Notes under the pieces: model-generated
The model's input: the letters and a program-made list of their open reading frames with translations, nothing else
What the model was told of the DNA's origin: nothing
Database searches by the model: none
Part shown: piece after piece, positions 24,670-35,780 of the stretch
Layout: the number at the start of each line of letters is the position of its first letter
How positions within the stretch are numbered: the stretch's first letter is position 1
Origin: Stercorarius parasiticus
Taxonomy: Eukaryota > Chordata > Aves > Charadriiformes > Stercorariidae
DNA: 64,000 bases
Direction of reading: 5' to 3'
Assembly (NCBI GenBank): GCA_013396915.1
Contig: VWZL01000728.1
Coordinates: 558,001 to 622,000 of the forward strand
Position numbers and translations under genes: made by a program

Positions 24670-26546
24670 AACTATGTTTTAGAGAGCCATGAGTAAATGA
24701 GAGAGTGTGACATCTTGATCTAATTCCTGAAAAAAAATTCCTCTTTAGGCCAAATTTGCCTTTTAGACTATATGTCCCCCACAACACAGTGTGGTTTGAC
24801 TTCTTGAAGAGGGTAGTTAGGCTACACAGAATGATGGTTTGTGAAAATCATCCTGTTCTGGAACATAAAATGCAGAGGACAAAAGGAAAGCACAGGAGCA
24901 GAATCACCTGTGAAATGGCAGAGCAAAATCACAAACTCAAACTCCAGTGCTTCTGTTTTTTTGAGGGGAGGATTATTTCATAGATTGCTTTATCAAAATA
25001 GGCATAGACAAAACCCCTGCTCAGATTTTTTGGTAGACATGTTTTCATTGTGTAGAAATTCCTTGTTCTCTCTTTAAAAACATGTGAACTTGTAGTTAGA
25101 AACACAGAAAATACTACAAATTAAAGCAGTCATTCTGTGGCTTGCAGAGCCACTGGGCACTCTACCCTAGGGGGTTTGCCAGGAAAAGGAGCAAATTTGG
25201 GGTCTTGACTAATTAGTCTTAGAGGTGAGATGGAACAAAGAAACCTAACAGACGAATACACAGGCATACAATAGGAAAAGAAAATGCAACCACATGAATA
25301 ACTATCCCTTCTGGATGTTAGAGTATCTCTGCTTGGATTTCAAAGGGTTTGTCAGGTGGATGTGTCTGATCTTTGGCTACCAACTGTGATCTAACAACCC
25401 TTGAAGGTGAAGCTATTATTTTTACCAGATATTTTCACAAGGGAATGTACTTTCTGAAAGGAAGTGATAGTAATAAGGCTGTCTCTGAAATGTTTGGGGC
25501 TGCTATGAATTTTGCATAGAAGTTAAAAGGGGTTAATTTTTGAAAGGAAAAAAAAGAGCAGTTTCTGTTATATTGCTGAGTTCCTTCTTCTTGACCAAAC
25601 GAAGGCTCAGCAGAGAATGCAGGTTAACACTGAGAGATTTCAACACTCACCTCCCTCCAGTCATTACTAAAATAAATTATCTCTCTGCATATATTGAAAA
25701 AACAAGTTTCGTTGTTGTTTCATTGAATCTTGCATTATTACAGCTGGCATGATCCATTTTCATGCTAGGAAGTTGCTCACAGCACGACTGTGCTGTGGCC
25801 TCTCCTGGATGATACACAGCACCAGGCACATCCTCCAAAGGGTATATTCTTTGTTTGCTATGAGAAAATATTGGCACAAAATGAGATGAGATATGCTCAG
25901 TTTGGGTTTCCTGAGCAATCTCTCGGCTCCTTGCGTTTCTCACTGAGGTTTAAACTCCCCCTAGTGAGTTTTGAAGTCATCTGCGGGAAATAGTCATCTG
26001 ATGGAAGGGTTTTCTCTTTGGGTTTTGTTAAAGAGGGGCAATTGAGCTGCAAATCACTCCTCTCTGTTCCAGTGTGTGTAAGTGGGAACTTCATACTGAG
26101 GCAAAGCGATTTTATTTATGCTTACAGAAGGGATGGAGGGTGGGAGTGAGGGCAGCACCTTTGGATGTGTTCATTTTGGCTCTTGCTGGAGGAGTTGACA
26201 CTCTGCACCTGATCCCGCCTCAGGACTTCTCTGTGTCTTGTAGGGCTCCCTCCAGCTGCCACTGGGAACCCACTGTCTCCCCGTCACCATTTCCAGCCAC
26301 TGAGACCACCCAGCCCAGTTCTGTCATCAAATCAAGAAAAAAGGAGTAGGTTTTTATACATTTTCACTGAAGTTTTCTCGCTATCTTTTGTGGCAACCCG
26401 ATGAAGGATATGGTTCAAAAATATCCAGTGCATAAATAGGGATCTCGAGACATGTCACACTTTGAAATGAAGCCTAACATCCTCTAGAAGTTAAACGGAT
26501 CAACAGCAATTTCAGTGAAATTTTAAAAATTTGTCAGGCTTGCCCT

Positions 26547-26600
26547 AAATATTATTCTCCTCTTTTTCTCAGTGGGGAAACGATTCCTTTACTGAATCTT
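26547..26600 (-). repeat. MIR-type SINE fragment
   Basis: AATATTATTCTCC followed by AGTGGGGAAACGA (26571-26583) matches the complement of the MIR core (TATTATTATCCCC, then GATGGGGAAACTGAGG). Only the 3' half of the core is recognisable. Further similarity past 26600 is doubtful. Confidence 0.55.
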
Positions 26601-29203
26601 GAAATCATCTGCAAACATCTTCCTGTAGAGCAAGCTTTGTTATTTCTTCCTCCATGCCACTGGTGGTTGTAATTGTGCAGCACCTTAGCAGGTGGCAAAT
26701 TCATATACCCAGAAAAAAAAGAGTAAGAGAAAGACAGAGATTAATTTGTTGTCTCACTAAAGGAAACCGCCTCAGAAACAGCTTGATAGGGGACGACTGC
26801 CATGGACTCCCAGCCTATGTCGTACATATTTCAGATCCATCAATATTTTCCTTTACAGAGGCACCAGCGTGGGAGTACTGAAAGAAAGAGGAAATAAACA
26901 GGCTGTGTTAGTTTGTCTGGCTTCCTGGAAAGTGCTAAATTGCTCAAATGCTGCTGGGGCCTTTGTTGAACACACAGCTCTGGGGAACCAGCTCAGCCTG
27001 TCTCACTGATGGAGTGTCTCTCTGTAGGTACGAAGCACCCATTTTATAAATACAGCATAACAACATTGGCACCTACGAGCCAGCTGCCCCAGAACCCATA
27101 GGTGGCTTTTTACATTACATGATGTTTCTTTGTTTGAGAATAATTATGAAGTATTTCATGGGTCTTCTAATTTTATGTCTTTAAGATACAGTGATCAAAT
27201 ACTTTTTTTTTACAGCTTTTTCCCAAATCCATGAGAATTATTAAGTCTATACTTTGTAAAAGAGTGAATTACATGAAATTCACATGACTCCTGGAGGTGA
27301 GGTTTTATGAAAATCAGTGAGCTACTTTGAGGTTCATTAGTGTTACGAGCTTTGACAGGACAAGTTTCCATAGTCCTGTCACTAACTTTAAGGCCAGGTC
27401 TAAGAGCAAGCAAACTAAACAAGTGCCTCAGGCAGGAGCCTGCAGAGGGATATAAAACAGTTATTGCCTACTCAGAGGATGCCAGTGCTGTGGAAAGCTG
27501 GGCTGACAGCTGATGGCTGAGCAATGTGTCAGCCCTGGGAAAAGCCAGCGGTTGTCTATGCGTGAAGGACCTCCCAGTTGTATTAAATGAGAATAGGGCT
27601 CAGCCAGCAGGTCCTCAACTGAAGCTTCCTGAGAAGTCTGAGCAAGAGCATCTTCTGAGAAAGGTCTTCTCTTAGTTCTGCTTCTGTTCTGTCTTTGTTA
27701 CTTTCTCCCCCCTAATTTAAAGTTCATTTTGGTGTATGTAGAGGAAAGTCTTGTCCCACAACAATGGGTAGACTGAAGGTGTGTAGAAGTAGTAGATGGT
27801 TTTTGTCCTGTTCATACTGGAAGGAACACAGGAAAGATAATGTATCTGTAAAGGAGAGAAGTGGTACTAGTGAGGGTATTTCTGTCAGTATTAAGTTGCA
27901 TGGAGATTAAAACTGTTTCTGTGAGAAATATCTCAGTGCCTTCCTCTTGGGTAGCAGACAAGCAAAGCGACAGACTGTGAAACACAAGGTACTGTTTGCT
28001 TTCATTAGGGTTTATTTCCCATTACACCTTATTTGAGAACAACTTGCTAATTCAAAATGGCATGGGTAGAGCTGTAGAGTGCTTCCTCATGTCTAAAATA
28101 AGATTTTGGGGTTTATTTTTACTTTGGTCTTCCTCACAAATTTTGGACCTGTTAAATAGAGATTCACAAGGCATTATTACTGCTCTGCTCTGTGGGCATC
28201 TATGAATCCTGCAGCCACTCCACTAGCTGTACCTTGTCTTTCTCCAAGTTAATGTAAGCCGCACAGACAAGCTGTAGCAATTAAACCATGCTCTTAAACT
28301 GAATTGCTTCCAGCCACATGGAAAAGGTAAGGTATCACCATCTTCCTACAGTCACAAAGCCTTCCTGCTAGGGCGCAGAGGATGAAACCAAAGCTTTTCA
28401 GTGTCTCTTTGCTTGCAGGTCAGCATTTGCTTTTTCAGTCTGGCTGCAGCCCAGGCCCTGCTATCAGCTGAACTGGCCATGGATCTGGTTCACACTGTAT
28501 ACACTGTAAAAACATCTGGTTGCGAACTTGATTTTATTGAAAAGAAGAATTATGATCAACAGAAATCAAAACTGTTTTGATGAAAAAATGCTGAGTTTAT
28601 GCCAGAAAACCAAACTGAATGCTTCTGAATTTCCATCCAATTTAAAATGGAAATGTCTGTTTAATCAAGAAAATATTTGGAGAAAAAATTCTCAGCCATC
28701 TGTATTTAAGTCTCCTTGATGACAGGTTCTTTTCTTTCCTGAAGAGCTTGTCTCAACATCAAGTTGTGCTGGAATAAGTTATTCAGGACCAGCCACTTGC
28801 TTCTGGATAGCACCATGTGTGAATATTCGTACTCAGTAAGAGTCCTACACATGTCTGCACAGATCTTGTGTTAACTCCACAATTCATGTAGCAGGGACAG
28901 GAATAGAGGGGCCACTGATGTGATTTTGTCAGGAGCTTCCTCCATGGCAAGCAGGAAATCAGGCTGCAAAATGAATTCTCTTTAATGATGAGGGGTTAAA
29001 ACAAGATGGGACAAGAGGACTCCAGAAAGTATAGGGGAAGCTTTTTCTTCTCCTTGACATGAGAGATCAGAGTTAACCTCTGCTCCTTTCCTACATATTG
29101 ATGATACAAAGCTTTACAGAGCATTTGGGCCCCTTAACAACTCTGTGGGCTCCTCTGGAAGAGCTCCCTTTCTGCAAAAATCTCTCTTGGTCTCTATTCT
29201 GTG
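26601..29203. other. Non-coding stretch, no gene seen apart from one MIR
   Basis: The only recognisable element is the MIR at 28320-28412. An 8-bp inverted repeat (27354-27361 with 27373-27380, GACAGGAC and GTCCTGTC) is too short to mean much. No coding gene or RNA gene is supported. Confidence 0.6.
28320..28412 (-). repeat. MIR-type SINE fragment
   Basis: The antisense core is visible as AAGGTAAGGTATCACC, then CAGTCACAAAGC (28349-28360) and GCAGAGGATGAAACCAAAGC (28375-28394). These correspond to AGGTTAAGTGACTTG, GGTCACACAGC and GCAGAGCCGGGATTNGAACCCAGG in the complement of MIR. The order and approximate spacing are correct. It is heavily mutated. Confidence 0.6.
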
Positions 29204-29821
29204 CTAGAAATGAAGATACCCTGCTCTATGCCATCCTCCCCCTTTCCTACTCTGTTTCCTGCTCCCCATGGCTTCCTCTATTCCTGAAAACAATTGCTCT
29301 GGTACTGGCAGTGTAAGCAAGGGCAGCCCGAGGTGGCTCCTGCTGTGACAGCAAAGGTGAAGCTGTTCCCAGCCATGTCCCAAACACATGAACGGGTCTC
29401 TTTGATATGATCTACACTTCTCACCACTCAGGGAGAAGGATGAAGTGTGAAACCTGATGGCATCATCTGCTCTGGGAAGTGTCAGCATGGCTCCAGTCCA
29501 GGAGCAGGTCAGGCTCCCTGATGGCTGACTATCACACACTGCTGTCTCTCCAGCCTGTCCGTGCAAATAGTCAGCGATCATCTGCTCTACAAAGTCACCC
29601 CGATGCTGGGGTGTGGGGTCCTGACTGTTTCTGGAGCACTCTCCAGACATGTCCAGTACAGCTCCTCCAGGGACATCTGGACATGCAGAAAGCACATTCT
29701 CAAAGTGCTTCAGAAATGCAAATGGCAGTATCTTCTCTGCATCTGATCTTCTGCACCACCACTTAAGTCCTCTACAATATCGCATGGTTAGAGAGCTCAG
29801 TTGTTCTGTTACAAACATGAT
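29204..29821 (-). other. Longest open frame, possible unannotated terminal exon
   Basis: An ATG-started minus-strand frame of 228 codons spans 29890-29204, the longest in the window. Within it, at 29821, a textbook splice acceptor (TATGTTTCTCTTTCAG, then ATCATG) would begin an exon of about 206 codons ending at the frame's stop. The first possible Met after the acceptor is followed by FVTEQLSSLTMRYCRG. A minus-strand AATAAA lies at about 28538-28533, so a terminal exon with a 0.7-kb 3' UTR is geometrically possible. I recognise no domain, signal peptide or membrane segment. The region is GC-richer than its surroundings, which lengthens frames by chance. Coding status is doubtful, and no gene symbol can be given. 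Confidence 0.15.
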
Positions 29822-30372
29822 CTGAAAGAGAAACATATGTTCCACATTATTTACTTTGGTTTCATTAGGTGTTGACCAGAATGAGAGCATCCTGCTATTT
29901 TGACATGCAAGACTATCACCTGCCCTTTAAACTTACCCGTCTCCGTCCCAAAAAATGCCTCTGATAATCATGAAAGCAAGAAAATATACATATACTGTCT
30001 GTTTTCTGCTCTGATTTTATTTTGTTAGTCTTTTTTTACATTTAATTTGGCATCTGACCAATTGAAATGATGCTATATTTATGCTTTTTAGCAAATGGTT
30101 TTGGCTTTGAATTCTTAACATTTCATTCATGGTTATTTGTTCTTGAATTTATTACATATCCAGCTCGCCTGCTTTGTAACTTCCAAATGAGTATATTATA
30201 AGTGCCTGGAGGCTTATTAGAGCTCAGTCTCTTTTTTTTAAAATTCAAATATGAGACACGTTTTTAATATTCAATTTTTCATGCAAATGAACCAATGACT
30301 TACCAGGGTGCATTGTGGCTCATGTACTGAGGAGAATATTTCCTCTGCATGATGATCTCGGGTAGAGTGGGA

Positions 30373-30420
30373 GAGTGTGTGTGTGTTTCTGTCTACATGT
30401 TTGTGTGTATGTTTGTTACT
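30373..30420 (+). repeat. GT-rich microsatellite-like run
   Basis: A (GT)n run at about 30375-30386 is followed by degenerate TGTTTGTGTGTATGTTTG sequence. It is simple sequence with no wider structure. Confidence 0.8.
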
Positions 30421-30611
30421 CTTCAAGATCTGTCATTTCGCATATGAACCCGATATTTGCACAGGCGTATCTACCCAATCTCTTTGTCTAAGTAAAGGAT
30501 CTGATATCCAGCAAAGAAGTTGCAGATGTCCAAAGCCAAGTACATTGAAAAAAATAACAAAAAACCCTAAAATAGAAGCATGGAGCAAAAATTACTGAGT
30601 GAAATGGCCTG

Positions 30612-30650
30612 TTCTGAAGCTAGATAGACATGAAGGTCCCTTCCAACATC
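30612..30650 (+). repeat. 3' end of a CR1 LINE (short fragment)
   Basis: AAGGTCCCTTCCAAC (30633-30647), preceded by a TAGATAGACATG box, matches the conserved 3' end of bird CR1 elements, in which a GGA(C/T)TAGATGA box leads to AGGTCCCTTCCAAC. The terminal octamer repeats are not preserved here. The element is cut to a few tens of bases, as is typical of 5'-truncated CR1 copies. Confidence 0.6.
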
Positions 30651-31290
30651 AGTTAATATGCATGTGGGAAATCCAGCACCCTGCTAATTGTGAACCGTGC
30701 CTTTTGTAAACGTGGTTTCATTAACCCCTGGCAAGCAAGAAAGCAACATGCAGGAAAGCTCAGGTCTAAAATATTAGAACTAAAGTTGCGTCCTTTACTC
30801 ATCTTCAAATGCATCTTATTCTGCTAATGTTCCCCCTTGACACAGGAGAGCTGCTGGTACAACTCTACTTGAGTAAAGTTTTCAAAATTCAAGAATTATA
30901 TTGTAAAAAGTTACTTGGGAAATACTGAAAATATTAGAAATAAAGACTTATGAAATTTCCTTCGAAAGTTTGTCCTGATTTACCATACAGACAGCATGAA
31001 TCTGTCATGGCAGTGATGTAAAAATATCTTTGCTTTCTTGTGAGGTAATCTCAGAGTTGGATAGCATTTGTTAATCACATCCTCTCCTTAGATCTTGTGG
31101 TGGTTTTACTTGGTGTAATTTGTAATCTAATGTCTTAAAGTCCTCCTCCAAGTTTGCGTGCAAAATTCCTCATTTGCAATCCTAAATTTTCATGTCCTAC
31201 TAACAAATGAAGTTGATTACATCATGTCCTATCACCTTCAAAAAACAGCTAAGCTCTGCCCATGCCATTAAGAGCATTTGACAGTGTAGA

Positions 31291-31845
31291 GAACTATCAT
31301 TAGAGGCCTCTTACTTTTTCAGATTAAATAGACCTCATTTCTATTGCCTTTCTCTATAGGTCATGTTTCCTCAACCTCTTATTACCCGTGTTGCTTTCTT
31401 TTGGACTTTCTCTATTTTGTCTAAATGTCTGGTAATGTAGGATGTCTAAAATTATACCCTACTGCAAGACCTCGTGAGGGCGTTGAAATAAATACAACCC
31501 AGGTCTTGCAAATTCAGCAAGAGGGGAAAAAAAAGGTCCAGTGAAGGTTATTAAGAACAGAGAGACCACCTTCTCTGAGCTTCAAATTGGTGTCGGCCAA
31601 GAGCCTATTTTGGAAAGCACTCTACCTTTTTAACAGCAGTGTGCTACTGAATCCTATTCATCTTGTGGCCTACAAAAATCCTCAGAGCCTGATCTGCAGC
31701 CTGGCTGCACAGCCAGCTCTCCTCACTGCACTTTACCAAGTCTGCTTTTTTCTTTCTCACTGGGATATCTTGCACATATTTGTTCTGAATTTAATCTGAT
31801 TAATTATAGTCCAGCTCCCTCCTATATAAATATCATCTGCCAAAG
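31291..31845 (-). repeat. Old CR1-family LINE fragment, C-terminal part of the reverse-transcriptase ORF
   Basis: The plus strand carries the complement of CR1 ORF2 with many ordered landmarks: TTTTTCAGATTAAATAGACC, TCTCTATAGGTCATG, GTTGCTTTCTTTTGGACTTT with CTCTATTTTGTCTAAATG, ACCCTACTGCAAGACCTC, TTTAACAGCAGTGTG, CTTGTGGCCTACAAAAATCC, TTCTGAATTTAATCTGATTA and TATCATCTGCCAAAG. The last landmark (31831-31845) is the complement of the codons for the FADD active-site box of CR1 reverse transcriptase, and it carries one extra base that breaks the frame. The middle (about 31488-31586) is more diverged. The fragment covers roughly the region after the catalytic site. It has no open frame and is an inactive relic. 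Confidence 0.85.
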
Positions 31846-33319
31846 ACAGAGAAATGAGCTTTTTCTTTCCATAGGGCAATTGTTCCCCTGTCACACATTT
31901 GAGATATCTTTTTAAACCTCAGTTGTGCACACAGTGAAAGTCCTAAAAAACGGAGCCTTTCCAATGGGGTCAGTAAATATGCTGTGTAATTAAGATGTGT
32001 AAAACAAAGATCTACAGGTCTGACCATCTGTTTTGACTTGTCTGGCTAGGACAAGTGCCCCACAACAAGCCTATGTTTAATGCTTCGATGTGGTCTCTGT
32101 TTTGTCAATGCTCATGTCCGTCTGTTTGGAGGGCATGGTGCCCATTACATGTTGCTGAGGCACTTGGCACTGCTTTGGGCACAGAGAGGCTTGTGCAGGA
32201 GGTCCACACAGGCTTGCTGGGTTGCATCTGTTCTTCTGGATCTCCCACTGATGTGTTTTCTGGCTATGCCAGCACAGCTGCCACATGTCTAGTGTTTGCC
32301 TCACGTCTGCTGAAAGGCCCGTGCCAAGGAAAACCAATAAGGAGCAGGGAGAGACTTGGAAAGCAAGATGGGAGCTTCTGGCAACTGGCTTTCTTGGGCT
32401 GGGCTACAGGGAGACCAGCTGAGTGAGTTAAACCCAGAAGCATCTTCCCCAAAAGCACTGGTGCTGTACCAGGCTTGATATAGGGGCTGGGTGTTGGGAG
32501 AGAAGACATCAGAACCTTCAGAGCTGTCATCCCAGAGAGAACCTTGTCACTGTAGCAGAGACCCACGTACTCCTGTTGGCTTTATGCCTAGAAAGTATGT
32601 CCCAAGGACTTTTCCGCACATCCAACCTCTGCTCTAAGCAAGTCCATTATAGGATTGATTTTGTGCTCCTGGATACAAACTGAGTGAGTTCTAGTGCACT
32701 TGAAAATGTAAGAATGACCATAAGGGATCAGAAAACAGGGCCATCAAACCTGTTATCTTTTCTCTATCCCTATGCCCATGTATGAATAAGAACAACGAGC
32801 TCAAGATACTGCTGGCCAGAAAGTTTTGCCTTCCAGTGACCAGCAGCACAGGCATTCCCTGAGCCAGAAATACTATCTTCATATTTCACAGCTCTCAAAG
32901 GATTTCTACACATGAATTTGTAGAGTTGCTTTTGAACCCGAGTCAGTCTGAATAACCAGTTTTCCATGACAAGGAGTCCCACTGCTGGAGTACATGGTGC
33001 ATGAAGAATGACTGCAGTCCACCTATATCCAAGACAGCAGAGAGCAGAAAGAATATCTGTTTATTCATTCCTTGGTTCCTTGGTGCCTAAACATACCATT
33101 TGTTTCCCCGAGTGCTGGGAGCTCAGCAGTGCCTGAAATGTACAGACACCATAAACAGAGAATGCCTCTATTCCACAGGGGGTATTGCTCTTGCTTGACC
33201 TAAACCTTGTATATCCTTGGCTACACAGCAATTAAGCTTCAGAAGGAAGAAGAGCAAAGCTGCTCCTTCATTCCTCCCTCAATGTCCATTAAACCAGTGA
33301 TCAAGCCCAGGTTAGGGAA
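31846..33319. other. Non-coding stretch, no gene seen
   Basis: Frames of 123, 100 and 86 codons at 32055-32566 run on opposite strands over a slightly GC-richer patch. They match no known family and have no splice-like boundaries that I could find. A B-box-like TTTTGAACCC near 32932 hints at a further MIR, but the rest of the element is not visible. Confidence 0.6.
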
Positions 33320-33456
33320 AAAAGTTAGTTCAAATCCAGACAGGCTGAGGAGGGCTAATGACTCAAGTCTTGCAATTCTTGGGCAGGTCCCTAAGCCATT
33401 TGTTGGAAAGGTTGGGACTTCTCTCACTGGTTTCCCCAGAAAGAGCTGGAAAAGAT
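33320..33456 (+). repeat. MIR-type SINE, head-to-core fragment
   Basis: The landmarks are in the right order: GTTCAAATCC (33328-33337, B-box of the tRNA head), CTTGGGCAGGTCCCTAAGCC (33378-33397, the conserved CTTGGGCAAGTCACTTAACC box) and CACTGGTTTCCCC (33425-33437, the CTCAGTTTCCCC box), then GGAAAAGATG. The copy lies inside a 136-codon plus-strand frame (33207-33617) and a 100-codon minus-strand frame, which explains neither as a gene. Confidence 0.65.
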
Positions 33457-35639
33457 GCTTTCCTTCTGCAGTCAACATGAGAGTCTCAAGCCCAACATTA
33501 TCAGGAACCCAGTTAAATGAAGGAATCTCTCCCTGTGCCATAATTAAAATAATAACTACAGTGATTGATTATTTGTATGTCAATGCTGCTTTGCAGCCAC
33601 AGCTGTGCACCCAGTGAGACAAGAACTTATAAGTACAGAACAAGAAGGCAAAGAATACTTTAAAAAGTATATAATCACTACTGATTTTGTTCCAGAAGCA
33701 CTTCAAGTTTCCATATGCAGCTACAGAGCTGTTCTGCTGGATGTTGCTTATGCCTGCCTGAAGAGCCATTCCTTGCTCTTGCACCCTACCTCTATAAGAA
33801 TTGAAGTATTTGCAGAAGGTCATAAAGGCTTATGCCAAACTCAGAAATTCACCCTGGGTTTGTCTCAGGTTTGAATATCAATATTGCTGTGTCTACTTGT
33901 ACAAGAGGAAGCTGCATTCAGTAGAAAAATTAATTTAGTTATGGGATTTGTCATTGCTGATAAAACAAAAAGGAGAGATGGCAAGATAAAAGCCTGTTCA
34001 GATATGAGATGTTATTAGACATTCTGTGTATGTCCACAGCCTATCTAGGCCAGAGAGGATATAATACATGCATAAAAATGTGAGGATTTTGACAGTCTAG
34101 TTATGATATTTCTCCAAGTAACATACCTCGACTTAGCTGAAGGTCTCTTGGACTCAAGCATCTGGCACAGATTTATCAGAAAAATTAGATTTGGCCTCAA
34201 AGCTGGAGTAACACCTGAAAGCTTAACTTTGGTAAAGATGGTAGGATTTGAAGAACAGGTACTATGGCCCCAAGAATGAGAAAGGAGGCTGAATATGTGG
34301 AAGAGCTGTCACCTTTGACTGTTTTTTAATGGCCTCCTTTGAATGGCTGCTGAGCTGGGAAGCTCGGTCTATGCTTGCACAGAAGCTTTTATATCCATCA
34401 AAGGTGTGCATTCCTTACTTAAGTGTTTGTTTAAAGTAGAAATTACCAATCTTGGAGACTGCTGCTAAAAAATCTTAGCCATCTTCAATAATTTGAGGAT
34501 TGGGGTAAAGGAGAAGATAAAACTGAGATGAAAGGGGAGCCACATTCTGAAAACCAGTCCCAGTGTAGAGATTTCAAATGTCAGCATCATCTGAATGGCA
34601 CAAAGACTGTAGGAGTGCACAGTTCAGTGCTGATGGCCCAGTATTCTGTCTTTAGCAAACTCCTACCCCCTACCCTGGCTAGTCAGATCACAATTTCATC
34701 ACTTAAACATTTATTTTGCGCTTCACTTCCCCCCCCGCCCCGCTTTACTTTTCTTCCTTTTGTCAAATCTTCTTTATTTAACAAAAACTGTCCATTGATC
34801 CAAGATTGACAAAGAAATTTTTAAAAGAACCAAACCCGCAAGTAATCAACATGGTTAACTCCAAAAACAGTCTGAACAAAAGACAAGTATTTGGAGTTTG
34901 TGAGTTTGTTTTTTAAATTAGGGTAAATGTTTTCCATTAAAGTTTCCAAGTAGGAATCCAGAAAACAAGGAGAGATAATAATAGTTAAAAAAATATGCAA
35001 TTACATTCTGTATTTCTTGGAATAGAAGCAATTTCAGTTATTGTACAGATTAAATTCCCTCCTGAGGTATACACAGAAATGGTAGAGATTTAGCAAGGGA
35101 CAGTGCTGAGAAAGCCCATCACACCACAGTGTATGTCTTCAACTTTTTGTCCTGTCCTTCCCAGGTTACTGTCAACAGTTTAGGGAGAGATTTGTACTGG
35201 GGAAAAGCGAGGGCTGAAGCAGATGTGAACACTGGGTTCCTTACTACTCTAAAATTTGTTTCTTCTATTCCTTGAACTGTCCATTTCAAAGAAGGAGATC
35301 CCTTTCTTGCATTTAGCTGTCATTTACAAGTGTTTTCCATTTGATTTCTATGAATTATTCATCATCTGCAGATGGAGTCCAAGCCATCCGTCACAAATAT
35401 CAAGCTATTGAAAGCCAGACCCTGGTCCAACAGTTACAAGTCTGTGTGCTCCAACTGGAGAGGGATCAAATGCCTGGTTAGAATACGATGAATATGAAAT
35501 CCTTGCTTGGAAATATTCTGTAACAGGGATTTCAAATTTATTCCTTGTTCTTACAAATTTATTTGATGAATCTATTCATGGAAAGCTGGAGAGGAAATGG
35601 AGAAGCAGATAAAGAGCCTGTCCTCCAGCCTCTGAGTGC
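33457..35639. other. Non-coding stretch, no gene seen
   Basis: Unique sequence. A C-rich run with one G lies at 34728-34742. The plus-strand frame at 34528-34809 crosses it and has no recognisable similarity. No repeats of known family were seen. Confidence 0.6.
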
Positions 35640-35780
35640 CATAGAGTTAGGTACAGTTCCTACAAACTTCCTGTATCACATTAGGCAAGCCAGTTAAACT
35701 CTTTTAACGATTCTACAATTCTATGATCCTGTTTTGTGCTTCAACTCTCACTTCAAATGGGAAGGCATAATAAAAAAAGA
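35640..35780 (+). repeat. MIR-type SINE split by a 26-bp insertion
   Basis: The left part reads ACTTCCTGTATCACATTAGG then CAAGCCAGTTAAACTC (about 35666-35701), which is the MIR box ACTTCCTGTGTGACCTTGGGCAAGTCACTTAACCTC with few changes. The right part resumes with TTTTGTGCTTCAACTCTCA (35732-35750) and AAATGGGAAGGCATAATAA, the following MIR boxes. Between them sit 26 bases (35706-35731) foreign to MIR. Apart from the insertion the order and spacing are those of MIR. Confidence 0.7.
35706..35731 (+). repeat. GATTCTAT-like octamer tract inserted in MIR
   Basis: The insert is built of imperfect 8-base units, GATTCTAC, AATTCTAT and GATCCTG. These resemble the (ATTCTATG)n tail that ends bird CR1 LINEs. 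TTTT lies on both sides (35702-35705 and 35732-35735). It may be a CR1 insertion truncated to little more than its tail, or local slippage. At this length the family call is only suggestive. Confidence 0.4.

Larger units (their letters stand above)
18008..26546. other. Long non-coding stretch, no gene seen apart from one MIR
   Basis: No gene is supported in these 8.5 kb. There is one MIR-like fragment at 20143-20215. A pyrimidine-rich zone on the plus strand at about 23570-23840 accounts for the opposed long frames at 23366-23883. A perfect 10-bp inverted repeat with a one-base centre lies at 24649-24669. Short T-runs occur near 21056 and 22580. The rest is unique AT-rich sequence. Confidence 0.6.

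Noticed and set aside
31291..31845. Reading the CR1 relic as a live reverse-transcriptase gene
   Set aside because: The frame is broken repeatedly, including at the FADD box, and the 5' part of the ORF is missing.
32925..32970. Possible MIR head in antisense (TTTTGAACCCGAGTCAGTC)
   Set aside because: The B-box-like part is fair, but the core boxes expected next to it are absent.
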